A stretch of DNA of 64,000 nt from Microbacterium sp. SORGH_AS_0862. Lineage in GTDB: Bacteria; Actinomycetota; Actinomycetes; Actinomycetales; Microbacteriaceae. The stretch covers positions 2,790,001-2,854,000 of the forward strand of contig NZ_JAUTAY010000001.1 in NCBI RefSeq assembly GCF_030818795.1. The letters are read 5' to 3'. This document shows, in pieces, positions 1 to 11,470 of this stretch (within the stretch, counting starts at the first letter, position 1; each line of letters opens with the position of its first letter). Position numbers and translations under genes: made by a program. The notes beneath the pieces are model-generated. The model searched no databases and was not told where the DNA came from. It saw nothing but the letters and a program-made list of their open reading frames with translations.

Positions 1-1040
1 GTCGTGAGGCCCACGTGGAACGCGTAGATGGCCTCGTGGTAGCGCCAGAGGCTCGCCAGCGCTCCGCCGAGACCCTCGGATGCGGCCGCGCGCCCGTATC
101 CGCCGGCGCTCGCCAGCCAGCCGGTCCACGACGCGAGGTACACGATCGCCGAGATGGGCACGAGCAGCACGAACGTCGCCGCGCCTTGGCGCACCGCATC
201 CGCCGGCCACTGCACGACGCCGAGTCGGCGCCGGGCGAGGGCGTCGGTGACGACGACGTACAGACCGAGAGCGGCGAGCACGTACAGACCCGACCACTTC
301 ACGGCCGTCGCGGCGCCGACGGCTGCTCCGGCGGCGATGAGCCATGGCCGGTTCCAGAGCAGCGGGCCCCAACCGGGAGCAGGCTCCTGCTCGTCGCGCG
401 GGGTGAGTGCCCGGCGCAGGCGTTCCAGATGCGTACGGCGATCGAGGAGGACGAACCAGAACCCGAGCGCCACGAACAGCGCGAGGATGCCGTCCAGGAG
501 CGCGATGCGGCTGAGCACGATGGCGAGGCCGTCGATGGCCATCAGGCCGCCGGCGATGGCGGCCACGGCCGTCGAACCGGTCAGGGTGCGGGCGATCAGA
601 TAGACGACGAGCACGGTGAGCGTGCCGGCGGTGGCCACCGCCACCCGCCACCCCACCGAGTCGCCGGAGCCGAACAGCCACATCCCGAGCCCGATGAGCC
701 ATTTGCCCAACGGCGGATGCACGGAGAAGCTCCCCGTGACGAGCGGGGCGGGGACCTGGCCCTCGGCGAACAGCGCGTCGGCTCCGTCGGGCCAGTTGGC
801 CGTGTAGCCCAGCAGCCACTGCGACCACGCGTCCTTCACGTAGTACGTCTCGTCGAAGACCAATGACGACGGCGTTCCGAGGTTCGCGAAGCGCAGGATT
901 CCGGCGAACAGCGTCAGCAGGACCGGTGTCCACACCTGCAGGCGTCGGTCGAGGACGCGGGAGCCGCGGACGCGGTCGGAGAATGCGTCGAACGCCGAGC
1001 GGCGCGGCGGGGGCGCAGTCGGCGGGGCGCTCGAGGTCAC
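1..1040 (-). CDS. pmt: Protein O-mannosyltransferase, PMT/GT39 family (3' end outside window)
   Basis: Transfers mannose from polyprenyl-phosphate-mannose to Ser/Thr of secreted proteins, at the membrane. The reverse strand is open from a GTG at 1040 to the window edge. The start region has an early membrane segment (about residues 36-50), then the PMT signature VFDETYYVKDAW (acidic pair at residues 63-64, first luminal loop), then HPPLGKWLIG and a series of hydrophobic helices. The family is usually 500-550 residues, so about 345 are seen here. It sits head to head with rsmI, as pmt does in Mycobacterium. The start is chosen because it precedes a proline-rich cytoplasmic tail of normal length; an exact start is not proven. 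Confidence 0.85.
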   Translation of the reverse strand, partial: MTSSAPPTAPPPRRSAFDAFSDRVRGSRVLDRRLQVWTPVLLTLFAGILRFANLGTPSSLVFDETYYVKDAWSQWLLGYTANWPDGADALFAEGQVPAPLVTGSFSVHPPLGKWLIGLGMWLFGSGDSVGWRVAVATAGTLTVLVVYLIARTLTGSTAVAAIAGGLMAIDGLAIVLSRIALLDGILALFVALGFWFVLLDRRTHLERLRRALTPRDEQEPAPGWGPLLWNRPWLIAAGAAVGAATAVKWSGLYVLAALGLYVVVTDALARRRLGVVQWPADAVRQGAATFVLLVPISAIVYLASWTGWLASAGGYGRAAASEGLGGALASLWRYHEAIYAFHVGLT

Positions 1041-1051
1041 GCCCTCCACCT

Positions 1052-1057
1052 TATGCT
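1052..1057 (+). promoter_or_regulatory. -10 element of rsmI, leaderless start
   Basis: TATGCT ends six bases before the GTG start of rsmI. This is the spacing expected when transcription begins at the start codon, and no Shine-Dalgarno sequence is seen. Confidence 0.55.
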
Positions 1058-1063
1058 GGGGCC

Positions 1064-1882
1064 GTGATCATCCTTGCGGCGACTCCGATCGGAAACCTCG
1101 GGGACGCCACCCGCCGACTCGTCGAGGCGCTGGAGGCCGCGACGGTGATCGCCGCGGAGGACACCCGCACGACGCAACGGCTCCTCGCGGGACTGGGAGT
1201 GTCGAACCGCCCCCAGCTGATCGCCCTGCACGACCACAACGAGAAGCAGCGCGCCGCTGAGCTGGCACGCCGAGCGGCGACCGAGGACGTGCTCGTGCTC
1301 AGCGACGCCGGCATGCCCACGGTCAGCGACCCGGGGTACGGGCTCGTGGCGGAAGCCGTGGCGCAGGGCGTCGAGGTGATCGCGCTGCCCGGGCCTTCCG
1401 CCGTGCTGACAGCCCTCGCGGTGTCGGGCCTTCCCACCGACCGGTTCGCCTTCGAGGGCTTCGTGCCGCGCAAGCAGGGGGAGCGCAGGGCGATGTTCGC
1501 CCGGTTGGCGGCCGAGGAGCGCACGCTGGTGTTCTTCGAAGCGCCGACCCGCCTCGCGGACACCCTCGCAGACCTGGCGGACGCCTTCGGCGCGGACCGC
1601 CCGGCATCCGTCTCCCGAGAGCTGACGAAGCTCTACGAGCAGACCTTGCGCGGCCCGCTCTCGGAGCTCGTGGCGTGGGCGGCCGACGGCGTGCGCGGCG
1701 AGCTCGTCATCGTCGTCGGCGGGGCGGAGCGCGCCCGCGTCGCCTTTCCCGACGCCGTCACGCAGGTGCTGGAGATCGTCCGCGCCGGAGTTCGTCTGAA
1801 GGATGCGGCCGGCGAGGTCGCCGAGGCGACGGGTCACTCCTCGCGCGAGCTCTACCAGGCGGCGCTCGCCGTGCGCGGCTGA
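1064..1882 (+). CDS. rsmI: 16S rRNA (cytidine1402-2'-O)-methyltransferase RsmI
   Basis: Methylates the 2'-hydroxyl of C1402 in the decoding centre of 16S rRNA with S-adenosylmethionine. The 272-residue product has the tetrapyrrole-methylase-type fold and its hallmark blocks: ATPIGNLGD at the N-terminus, AAEDTR, SDAGMPTVSDPG and LPGPSAVLTALAVSG, followed by GFVPRK and ELTKLYE. Length is typical. The GTG at 1064 is chosen because the protein then begins directly at the first beta strand and a -10 hexamer lies six bases upstream. Divergent pmt is the classic actinobacterial neighbour. A hairpin follows the stop codon. Confidence 0.95.
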   Translation: MIILAATPIGNLGDATRRLVEALEAATVIAAEDTRTTQRLLAGLGVSNRPQLIALHDHNEKQRAAELARRAATEDVLVLSDAGMPTVSDPGYGLVAEAVAQGVEVIALPGPSAVLTALAVSGLPTDRFAFEGFVPRKQGERRAMFARLAAEERTLVFFEAPTRLADTLADLADAFGADRPASVSRELTKLYEQTLRGPLSELVAWAADGVRGELVIVVGGAERARVAFPDAVTQVLEIVRAGVRLKDAAGEVAEATGHSSRELYQAALAVRG

Positions 1883-1897
1883 CGCGGGCGCCCGGCC

Positions 1898-1935
1898 GGA
1901 CGCCGACTCCGCACCGCGGATGGGAGCCGGCGTCC
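1898..1935. terminator. Probable bidirectional terminator hairpin
   Basis: Arms 1898-1910 and 1923-1935 pair over 13 positions with one mismatch. They lie in the 57-base gap between the convergent genes rsmI and the galactanase. No clear T-run is seen, as is common at high GC. Confidence 0.55.
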
Positions 1936-1939
1936 CGGA

Positions 1940-5192
<3,253 letters not shown>

Positions 5193-5193
<1 letters not shown>

Positions 5194-6797
5194 CACTGGA
5201 ACTCCTCGAGCTTGCGGGTCTGGCGGAAGGCGATGGCCGAGATGATGCCCACGACGATGAACACGATGATCGAGAGGGCGCTGGCCAGGCCGTAGTCGGC
5301 GGCGCCGCCGGCGACGCCGGAGACGCGATAGATCGCCGAGATGAGGATGTCGGTCGATCCGAGCGTGTACGGCGCACCGGGTATCGCGGGTCCGCCCGCG
5401 TTGAACATGTAGATGACGGTGAAGTTGTTGAAGTTGAACGCGAAGGAGGAGATCGCCAGCGGCGCGGTCGACACGAGCAGCAGCGGCAGCACGATCGAGC
5501 GGAACTGGCGCCACCGGCCGGCGCCGTCGATCGAGGCGGCCTCCAATGTGTCGGAGGGAAGCGCCTGGAGCGCGCCGGTGCACACGAGGAACCAGTACGG
5601 GAAGCTCAGCCACACGTTCACCCACAGCACGGCCGCCTTGGCCAGCCAGGGATCTCCCAGCCAGTTGATCTGGCTGCCGAAGAAGAACAGGTCGTTGATG
5701 ATGCCGAACTCCGCGTTGAACATGCCGCGGAACAGCAGCGCGGACATGAAGGCGGGGAAGGCGTAGGGAAGGATGATGAGCGTGCGCAGGTACTTCCGGG
5801 CGCGCACGCGCGGGTCGTTGAACACGAGCGCGAAGACCAGCCCTAGGCCGAAGCTGATGACGACCGAGCCGGCCGCGAAGGCGAACGTCCATCCGGTCAC
5901 CGACAGCAGGGGGCCGGCGAGCGAGGGGTCGGTGAACACCCTCAGGAAGTTGTCGAAGCCCACGTTGACGTACCAGCCCGCGGGCAGTCGCGTGCCGTCG
6001 TCGGCGATGAAGCTCCCGATCTCGTCGTCGGCCGTGTAGACCGTGCCGTTCACGGTGTCGGTGATGGTGCCCGCGTCCGCGTCCCACACCATGGTCGGGG
6101 TGTAGAGCACCCCGGTGGAGCCGTCGCGGGTGCGGATCGAGCCGTCGTTGGGGTCGTCGGAGAAGGGGACGCGCAGCGCCTCGATCGTGGTCTGAAGCTC
6201 CTGGTCGGTGATCACCTGCGTGCGGGGGATCACCGTCCAGCCGTCGACGGATGCGGGTGCCTGGCCCGCGGGGGCGGTCCCGGCCTCCGCCAGCGGCGAC
6301 TCGGCGCTGCCGACGCGGACGTCGCCGTCGTCGTTGATCGCCAGGCCGTACTCGCCGAAACGCTCGACGACGGACAGCGGATAGGTCTCGGAGCCCTCGA
6401 TGCGACGCTCGCCCTGGATGAGGGCGGCATCGACGGCCTGCGCCTGGGAGCCGGCGTGACCGGTGCCGTAGTTGGTGAAGGCGATGTAGGCGGTGTAGCC
6501 GAAGACGAAGACCTGGAAGACGAGCAGGAAGACGAGCCCCGGCATGAGGTACTTCAGCGGCAGGGCCCGCTTGGTGAAGTACACGATGTCGGCGGCGACC
6601 ACGAGGGCCGCCGTGACGCCGAGGAGGATCCACGACTGGGCCGAGAAGGCGGAGAGGATCGCCATGATCCCGAGGGCGTTGATCAGGCCCATCACGATGA
6701 GCTTGACGATGAACCCCCACCCGATGCCTCGCCACGAGCGGGCATGGGACTCCCGCGGGGGCCTCGAGGGCGGGGTGAGAACCTGCGGCTGCGCCAT
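5193..6797 (-). CDS. ABC sugar permease, MalF/GanP type
   Basis: Partner permease, 534 residues. Start ATG at 6797 follows GGAGA. The protein has an N-terminal group of helices, then a large extracytoplasmic insert (about residues 110-260) rich in Asp, Gly and Thr, then the transport core. The insert makes it longer than typical 300-residue CUT1 permeases but like MalF and GanP, in which such a loop meets the binding protein. The EAA-loop region is DTLEAASIDGAGRWRQFRSI. It lies 62 bases after the binding-protein gene and is joined to the next permease by a one-base overlap. Confidence 0.9.
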
Positions 6798-6859
6798 GTG
6801 TGTCGTCTCCTGTTCGACGTCCACGAGCGGGGCGGGCCACAGGGCCCGCCCCGTCGCGG

Positions 6860-8077
6860 TCAACCCGCGAGGGTGCCCTGAAGGTCGGTGATCATCTTGT
6901 TCCAGGTGCCGGACGGGTCGGCGCCGCTGATGATCTGCGACTCGGCCGCGTTCCAGAAGTCCCAGACCGAGCCCATCTCGGGGATCGAGGGCATCGGCAC
7001 GCCGTTCTGCGACGAGGCGAGGAAGCCGGCGATGATCGGGTCGCTCGCGACCTCCTCGGCGAGGCTGCTCCACGCCGGGATGCGGGGGTCGGCCTCATAG
7101 AGCGCGCGCTGCGCGTCCTCGGTTCCGAGGTAGTTGACCAGGAACTCCTGGGCGAGCAGCGCGTTCTTGCTCTGCGAGCTCAGGTAGAAGCCCTGCACGC
7201 CCACGAAGGGCGCTGCCGGCTGGCCGCCCGCGGAGGGGATGGGGTTCACGGCGACGTTGACGTCGGGGAAGGAGCTGATCGCCCAGGGGCCCTGCACCGT
7301 GTACGGCGCCTTGCCGGAGGCGAACAGCTCGTTGTTGATGTCGTAGTCGATCGTCGTCGACAGGTAGCCGGTGCCTGCGGAGCCGTTGGCGTGCAGCCAC
7401 TGGGCGAACGCCTCGCCGGCCGCACCGCCCATGCCGACCTCGTTCGTGTACGAGCCGCTCGAGTCCTGCACGAAGACAGGCGCGCCGAACGAGGTCTGGA
7501 ACCCGTACATCGTGTAGCCGTCACCGGTCTCGCCGGCCGTGTTGATGACGAACGGACGCTCGGTGCCCGCGGCCAGGCCCTTCTGGATCATCTCGTCCCA
7601 CGAGGCGGGGGCATCGGCGCCGACGAGGTCGACGTTCTGAACGAGCGCGACCGTCTCGAGCGAGTAGGGCAGCGCGTAGAGCTGACCGTCGTAGGTCATC
7701 GCCTCGATCGCGACCGGCTCGAACTCCGACGCCTTCTCGCCGAGGTCGATCGTGTCGACGACGCCCGCCGCGACGAGCGCGCCGAGCCAGTCGTGGGAGC
7801 CGACGGTGATGTCGGGGCCCTCGCCGGTGGGCACCTGCGAGATGAAGTCGTTGCGGAGGTCCTCGAAGTTCTTCTGCACGAGGGTGACCTTCGCGCCGGT
7901 CTCGTCCTCGAACGCCTTCGCTGCCGCCGTGATGGCGGCCTCGCGCTCCTGGTCGGTCCAGATGACGAGCTCTGCCGACGAGTCGGCGGTCTGCTCGGCG
8001 GCTCCGCCGCCGGAGCAGCCGGCCAGCAGCAGCGCGGATGCGGCGGCAGCGACGCCGATTCCGATGATCTTGCGCAT
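6860..8077 (-). CDS. Extracellular sugar-binding lipoprotein of the galactan importer
   Basis: Captures oligosaccharides outside the membrane and hands them to the two permeases. The 405-residue product starts at ATG 8077 after AAAGGA. It has a lipoprotein signal with lipobox LLAGC (Cys21), then a Ser/Gly linker and the CUT1-type cluster 1 fold (LVIWTDQEREAAI, IWTD opening strand). Motifs such as GPWAISSF and the tryptophan-rich C-terminus fit maltose/cyclodextrin-binding proteins. It is separated from the GH42 gene by 121 bases that hold a hairpin, so it may have extra promoter or mRNA-processing input. Ligand is inferred from context. Confidence 0.9.
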   Translation of the reverse strand: MRKIIGIGVAAAASALLLAGCSGGGAAEQTADSSAELVIWTDQEREAAITAAAKAFEDETGAKVTLVQKNFEDLRNDFISQVPTGEGPDITVGSHDWLGALVAAGVVDTIDLGEKASEFEPVAIEAMTYDGQLYALPYSLETVALVQNVDLVGADAPASWDEMIQKGLAAGTERPFVINTAGETGDGYTMYGFQTSFGAPVFVQDSSGSYTNEVGMGGAAGEAFAQWLHANGSAGTGYLSTTIDYDINNELFASGKAPYTVQGPWAISSFPDVNVAVNPIPSAGGQPAAPFVGVQGFYLSSQSKNALLAQEFLVNYLGTEDAQRALYEADPRIPAWSSLAEEVASDPIIAGFLASSQNGVPMPSIPEMGSVWDFWNAAESQIISGADPSGTWNKMITDLQGTLAG

Positions 8078-8154
8078 GTGACGTGTTCCTTTCAGAACGG
8101 TGGTCGAGGATGCGCGCCTTCGTCGACGTCGCATCGTCACGACCGGATGGGGAA

Positions 8155-8176
8155 GCGTCCGTCCGTTGACGGACGC
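8155..8176. repeat. Intercistronic inverted repeat between GH42 and binding-protein genes
   Basis: GCGTCCGTC (8155-8163) and GACGGACGC (8168-8176) form a perfect 9-base stem with a 4-base loop. On the transcribed strand it lies just after the beta-galactosidase stop. It could be a partial terminator, an mRNA-stabilising hairpin that raises binding-protein expression, or a protein site. Confidence 0.5.
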
Positions 8177-8198
8177 CGAGGTTCGGGGGAGTCGCGGG

Positions 8199-10220
8199 TC
8201 AGCGACCACCCCCGCGGGTCGGAGGGGTGCGAACGACGGCGACGCCGCCGGCGGCGACGACCGTCTCGTGGTCGGAGGCGTTCCCGGTGAGCAGGTCCGT
8301 GCCGGCGATGGGGGCGGCGAGCGCTTTGTCCGAGTGGTTGACGAGCACGACGTAATCGGCGTCGTCGCCGTGACGCGTCACGGTCTCCAGGCCCGCCGGG
8401 AGACCGACGGGGGTGAGCCCGGAATCGGCGTACACCTGCGTGAGGATCGCGGCGAGGCCTCCCGCATCCGGTCTCGTGCTGACGTACCAGCCGACGCCCG
8501 CGCCGTGCGGGTTCCGCGTGACGGCGGGGGCGTCGTCGGCGGGTCCGCCGACGTAGCGTGCGCGCACCTCGGCGCCGTCGACGCGGAGGTCTTCGGCCCA
8601 CTGATCGATCGTCAGCCGATCGCCGTCGAGATCGATCTCGGCGGTGTCGCCCTCGCGCAGGGGGAGGAACTCCTCGACCCGCACGCCGAGCGCCTGGGCC
8701 AGCGGCGCGAGGTATCCGCCCTCGTGGACCGCGTCGTTCTCGTCCACCACCGCGGAGAAGTAGGAGACGAGCAGCGTGCCGCCGTCGGCGACGTACGCGG
8801 TGAGGTTCGCCGCATCCTTCGTCGTGAGCAGATACTGCGCGGGGGCGAGGACGAGCGCGTACGACGAGAGATCCTGGCCGGGCAGGGCGAAGTCGACCGT
8901 GATGCCGTCGCGCCAGAGCTGCGTGTAGTACGCGCGTACGCGCTCGTCGTGGTCGAGGAGATCCGACGGACGCCATTCGAGGTCCTGCGCCCAGAACGAC
9001 TCGAAGTCCCAGAGGATGGCGACGTCGGCGCTCACGCGGGAGCCGCGCACCTCTGCGAGAGCGGCGAGATCGGAGCCGAGGGCGGTGACCTCGCGGAACA
9101 CGCGGGAGTCGGTGCCGGCGTGCGGCAGCATCGCGGAGTGGAACTTCTCGGCGCCGGAGCGCGAGGCGCGCCATTGGAAGAAGAGGATCGCGTCGGCGCC
9201 GCGTCCGAGGTGCGTGAGGGAGTTGCGGGCCATCTCGCCCGGGCGCTTCGCGACGTTCTGCGGCTGCCAGTTGACGGCGGACGTCGAGTGCTCCATGAGG
9301 ATCCACGGCTTGCCGCCGCCGACGGAGCGGCTGAGGTCCGCGGCGATCGCGAGCCCGATCTCGCCCTCGCGATCGGGCGCCCAGAGGTAGTGGTCGTCCG
9401 AGACGATGTCGACCTCGCGGCCCCACGCCCACAGGTCCGTCGTCTGGCTCTGGTTGGCCATGAAGTTCGTCGTGATCGGCTGGTTGGCGTACTGCCGGAT
9501 GGCGTCGCGCTCGGCGATGAAGCAGGCGCGGAGCTGGTGGTCGGTGAAGCGCGCGAAGTCGAGCCGCTGCGCGGGGTTCACCACGGAGGGCGCCGCGGCG
9601 GGCGCCCCCACGTGCTCCCACTCGCCGTAGTGCTGACCCCAGAAGGCGGTTCCCCACGCGGCGTTCAGCGCGTCGAGGCTGCCGTAGCGTTCACGCAGCC
9701 AGAGTCGCCAGGCGGCGACGGCGTGATCCGAGTAGTCCTCGCCGACGGGCACGCCGTACTCGTTGTGGACGTGCCACATGACGACGGCGGGGTGCGAGGC
9801 GTACCGGCGGGCGAGCTCGGTGGCGATGCGCACCGAGGCCTCGCGATAGGCGGGAGCGGAGTGCGAGGCCATCCCCCGGGAGCCGAAGCCCATCGTGACG
9901 CCGTCACGGGTGACGACGCGTGCGTCGGGGTGGTTCGCGAAGAACCACGCGGGAGGGGAGGCGGTGGGCGTGCCGAGGTCGACGAGGATCCCGTTCGCAT
10001 GCAGGAGGTCGAGGAGCGCGTCCATCCAGGAGAAGTCGAAGACGCCCTCCGCGGTCTCGATCAGACCCCACGAGAAGATGCCGACGCTGACGAGGTTCAC
10101 CCCCGCCTCGCGCATCAGCGCGACGTCTTCGTGCCAGATCTCGACGGGCCATTGCTCCGGGTTGTAATCGCCGCCGTACGCGATTCCGTCCAGCTGCGGC
10201 CAGGGTGAGCTCTGGGTCAT
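8199..10220 (-). CDS. Beta-galactosidase, GH42
   Basis: Cytoplasmic enzyme (no signal peptide) that releases galactose from imported galacto-oligosaccharides by a retaining mechanism. Length 673 residues, typical of GH42. The TIM-barrel domain has acid/base Glu154 in HNEYG and nucleophile Glu310 in WILMEHS. GGDYNPEQWP near the N-terminus is a GH42 hallmark. The beta-galactosidase trimerisation domain (about 395-600) and a small C-terminal domain (PVGLPAGLETV) follow. Start ATG 10220 follows GGAG. First gene of the minus-strand galactan operon, divergent from the LacI-family gene, with an operator-like palindrome about 45 bases upstream of its start. Confidence 0.95.
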   Translation of the reverse strand: MTQSSPWPQLDGIAYGGDYNPEQWPVEIWHEDVALMREAGVNLVSVGIFSWGLIETAEGVFDFSWMDALLDLLHANGILVDLGTPTASPPAWFFANHPDARVVTRDGVTMGFGSRGMASHSAPAYREASVRIATELARRYASHPAVVMWHVHNEYGVPVGEDYSDHAVAAWRLWLRERYGSLDALNAAWGTAFWGQHYGEWEHVGAPAAAPSVVNPAQRLDFARFTDHQLRACFIAERDAIRQYANQPITTNFMANQSQTTDLWAWGREVDIVSDDHYLWAPDREGEIGLAIAADLSRSVGGGKPWILMEHSTSAVNWQPQNVAKRPGEMARNSLTHLGRGADAILFFQWRASRSGAEKFHSAMLPHAGTDSRVFREVTALGSDLAALAEVRGSRVSADVAILWDFESFWAQDLEWRPSDLLDHDERVRAYYTQLWRDGITVDFALPGQDLSSYALVLAPAQYLLTTKDAANLTAYVADGGTLLVSYFSAVVDENDAVHEGGYLAPLAQALGVRVEEFLPLREGDTAEIDLDGDRLTIDQWAEDLRVDGAEVRARYVGGPADDAPAVTRNPHGAGVGWYVSTRPDAGGLAAILTQVYADSGLTPVGLPAGLETVTRHGDDADYVVLVNHSDKALAAPIAGTDLLTGNASDHETVVAAGGVAVVRTPPTRGGGR

Positions 10221-10263
10221 GACGCTCCGTCGGGTCGAGGGTGATAGGTCTCGGTCAGGTGCG

Positions 10264-10281
10264 ACTGGGACCGGTCACAGT
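10264..10281. promoter_or_regulatory. Operator O1 (imperfect), proximal to GH42
   Basis: ACTGGGACCGGTCACAGT differs from the perfect palindrome at 10332 at one position. It lies upstream of the GH42 start and near its promoter. LacI-family regulators bind such palindromes with a central CG, so binding by the adjacent regulator is inferred. Confidence 0.7.
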
Positions 10282-10331
10282 CTGTGCAGCGACCCTGGGG
10301 GCGATCAAGCCCGTGACCCGTTCGTTATCAA

Positions 10332-10349
10332 ACTGTGACCGGTCACAGT
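10332..10349. promoter_or_regulatory. Operator O2 (perfect palindrome), proximal to lacI-type gene
   Basis: ACTGTGACCGGTCACAGT is a perfect 18-base palindrome, 68 bases (centre to centre) from O1. The pair could support DNA looping and control both divergent transcripts. Confidence 0.75.
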
Positions 10350-10389
10350 CTTGCCGGCACGTCGCATCCCTGCGGCGCAGAGCAGGCGA

Positions 10390-10395
10390 TAGAGT
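10390..10395 (+). promoter_or_regulatory. -10 element of LacI-family gene, leaderless start
   Basis: TAGAGT ends six bases before the GTG start at 10402. No ribosome site is seen. Confidence 0.55.
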
Positions 10396-10401
10396 CCTCG
10401 C

Positions 10402-11418
10402 GTGGAAGACACGACCATCGCCCGGCGCCGCCCCACCATCCGGGACGTCGCCGCCGCCGCCGGCGTCTCGCGCGGCACGGTGTCCCGGGTGATCAACGGC
10501 GGGCACTGGGTGTCGCCCGACGCCCGCACGGCGGTCGAGGAGGCGATCCGGCGCACCGGATACACGGCCAACCACGCCGCTCGCTCGCTCGCGACCGGGC
10601 GCGCCGGCTCCCTGGCCTTCCTGCTGACCGAGCCGCAGCATCTGCTGTTCGCCGACCCGAACTTCTCGCTCCTGCTCCGGGGCGCCGCCGAAGCCCTCGC
10701 CCAGCGGTCGATGACGCTCGTTCTGCTTGTCGCCGGCACGCCGGAGGAGCGCGCCAACGTGGCGCACTTCGTCAGCGCCGGGCACGTCGACGGCGTACTG
10801 CTCATCTCGTCGCACGAGGCCGACCCGCTGCTCGACTCCCTCCTGGATGCGGGTGTCCCCACCGTTTCGTGCGGACTCCCGCTCGGTCACCAGGGCGACC
10901 TCGCCGCAGTGGCGGTCGACGAGGAGGGCTCGGCGCGCGTGATGACCCGGCACCTCCTCGATCGGGGACACCGGCGCATCGCCATGATCGCCGGTCCCGA
11001 CGACACCCCGGGTGGACGCTACCGTCTCGTCGGATTCCGGGAGGAGCTGGGTGAGGCGTTCGACCCCGACCTCGTCGAGCACGGCGACTACAGCCGCGAA
11101 TCGGGCGCGCTCGCCATGGCGCGTCTGCTCGAGCGCACCCGAGACATCGACGCCGTGTTCGCCGCATCCGACATGATGGCCGCCGGTGCCGTCGTGGCGC
11201 TGCGTCGCGCCGGCCTGCGCGTGCCCGAGGACGTCGCGGTCGCGGGCTTCGACGACTCCGGACTCGCCGCCGCCCACGAGCCCCCGCTGACCACCATGCG
11301 CCAGCCCTGGGACCGCATCAGCGCCGAGATGGTGGCGCTGTTGCTCGAGGTGATCGAGGGCGCGCCGCGGCGCAGCATCACCCTGCCGACCGAGCTGGTC
11401 GTGCGAGACAGCGCCTGA
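10402..11418 (+). CDS. LacI/GalR-family transcriptional regulator of the galactan locus
   Basis: Probable repressor of the divergent galactan operon, released by a galactose-derived sugar (inference). 338 residues. The N-terminal LacI helix-turn-helix (about 12-31: TIRDVAAAAGVSRGTVSRVI) and the hinge (HAARSLATGR) are followed by a periplasmic-binding-protein-like effector domain (VDGVLLISS, ADMMAAGAV-like, VAVAGFDDSG). Start is a GTG placed six bases after a -10 hexamer. Two palindromes with the LacI-type central CG lie in the shared promoter region. Its role is assigned from position, not from a recognised orthologue. Confidence 0.9.
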   Translation: MEDTTIARRRPTIRDVAAAAGVSRGTVSRVINGGHWVSPDARTAVEEAIRRTGYTANHAARSLATGRAGSLAFLLTEPQHLLFADPNFSLLLRGAAEALAQRSMTLVLLVAGTPEERANVAHFVSAGHVDGVLLISSHEADPLLDSLLDAGVPTVSCGLPLGHQGDLAAVAVDEEGSARVMTRHLLDRGHRRIAMIAGPDDTPGGRYRLVGFREELGEAFDPDLVEHGDYSRESGALAMARLLERTRDIDAVFAASDMMAAGAVVALRRAGLRVPEDVAVAGFDDSGLAAAHEPPLTTMRQPWDRISAEMVALLLEVIEGAPRRSITLPTELVVRDSA

Positions 11419-11454
11419 GCCGACCCGTCACAGGGCGGCGGCCCCCTCAGGCGC
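11411..11454 (+). terminator. Terminator-like hairpin after LacI-family gene
   Basis: GCGCCTGAG (11411-11419, spanning the stop codon) pairs with CTCAGGCGC (11446-11454). The enclosed segment is GC-rich and can fold further. It lies directly before the metG -10 element. Confidence 0.5.
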
Positions 11455-11458
11455 CGCC

Positions 11459-11464
11459 TAGAAT
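11459..11464 (+). promoter_or_regulatory. -10 element of metG, leaderless start
   Basis: TAGAAT ends six bases before GTG 11471. Confidence 0.6.
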
Positions 11465-11470
11465 CTACGG

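Noticed and set aside
15-866. Long forward ORFs over the first kilobase
   Set aside because: Arg/Glu-rich shadow frames opposite the PMT gene; the reverse frame has the family motifs.
8130-8145. Third galactan operator near the binding-protein gene
   Set aside because: GTCACGACCGG shares only part of the half-site and is not palindromic.
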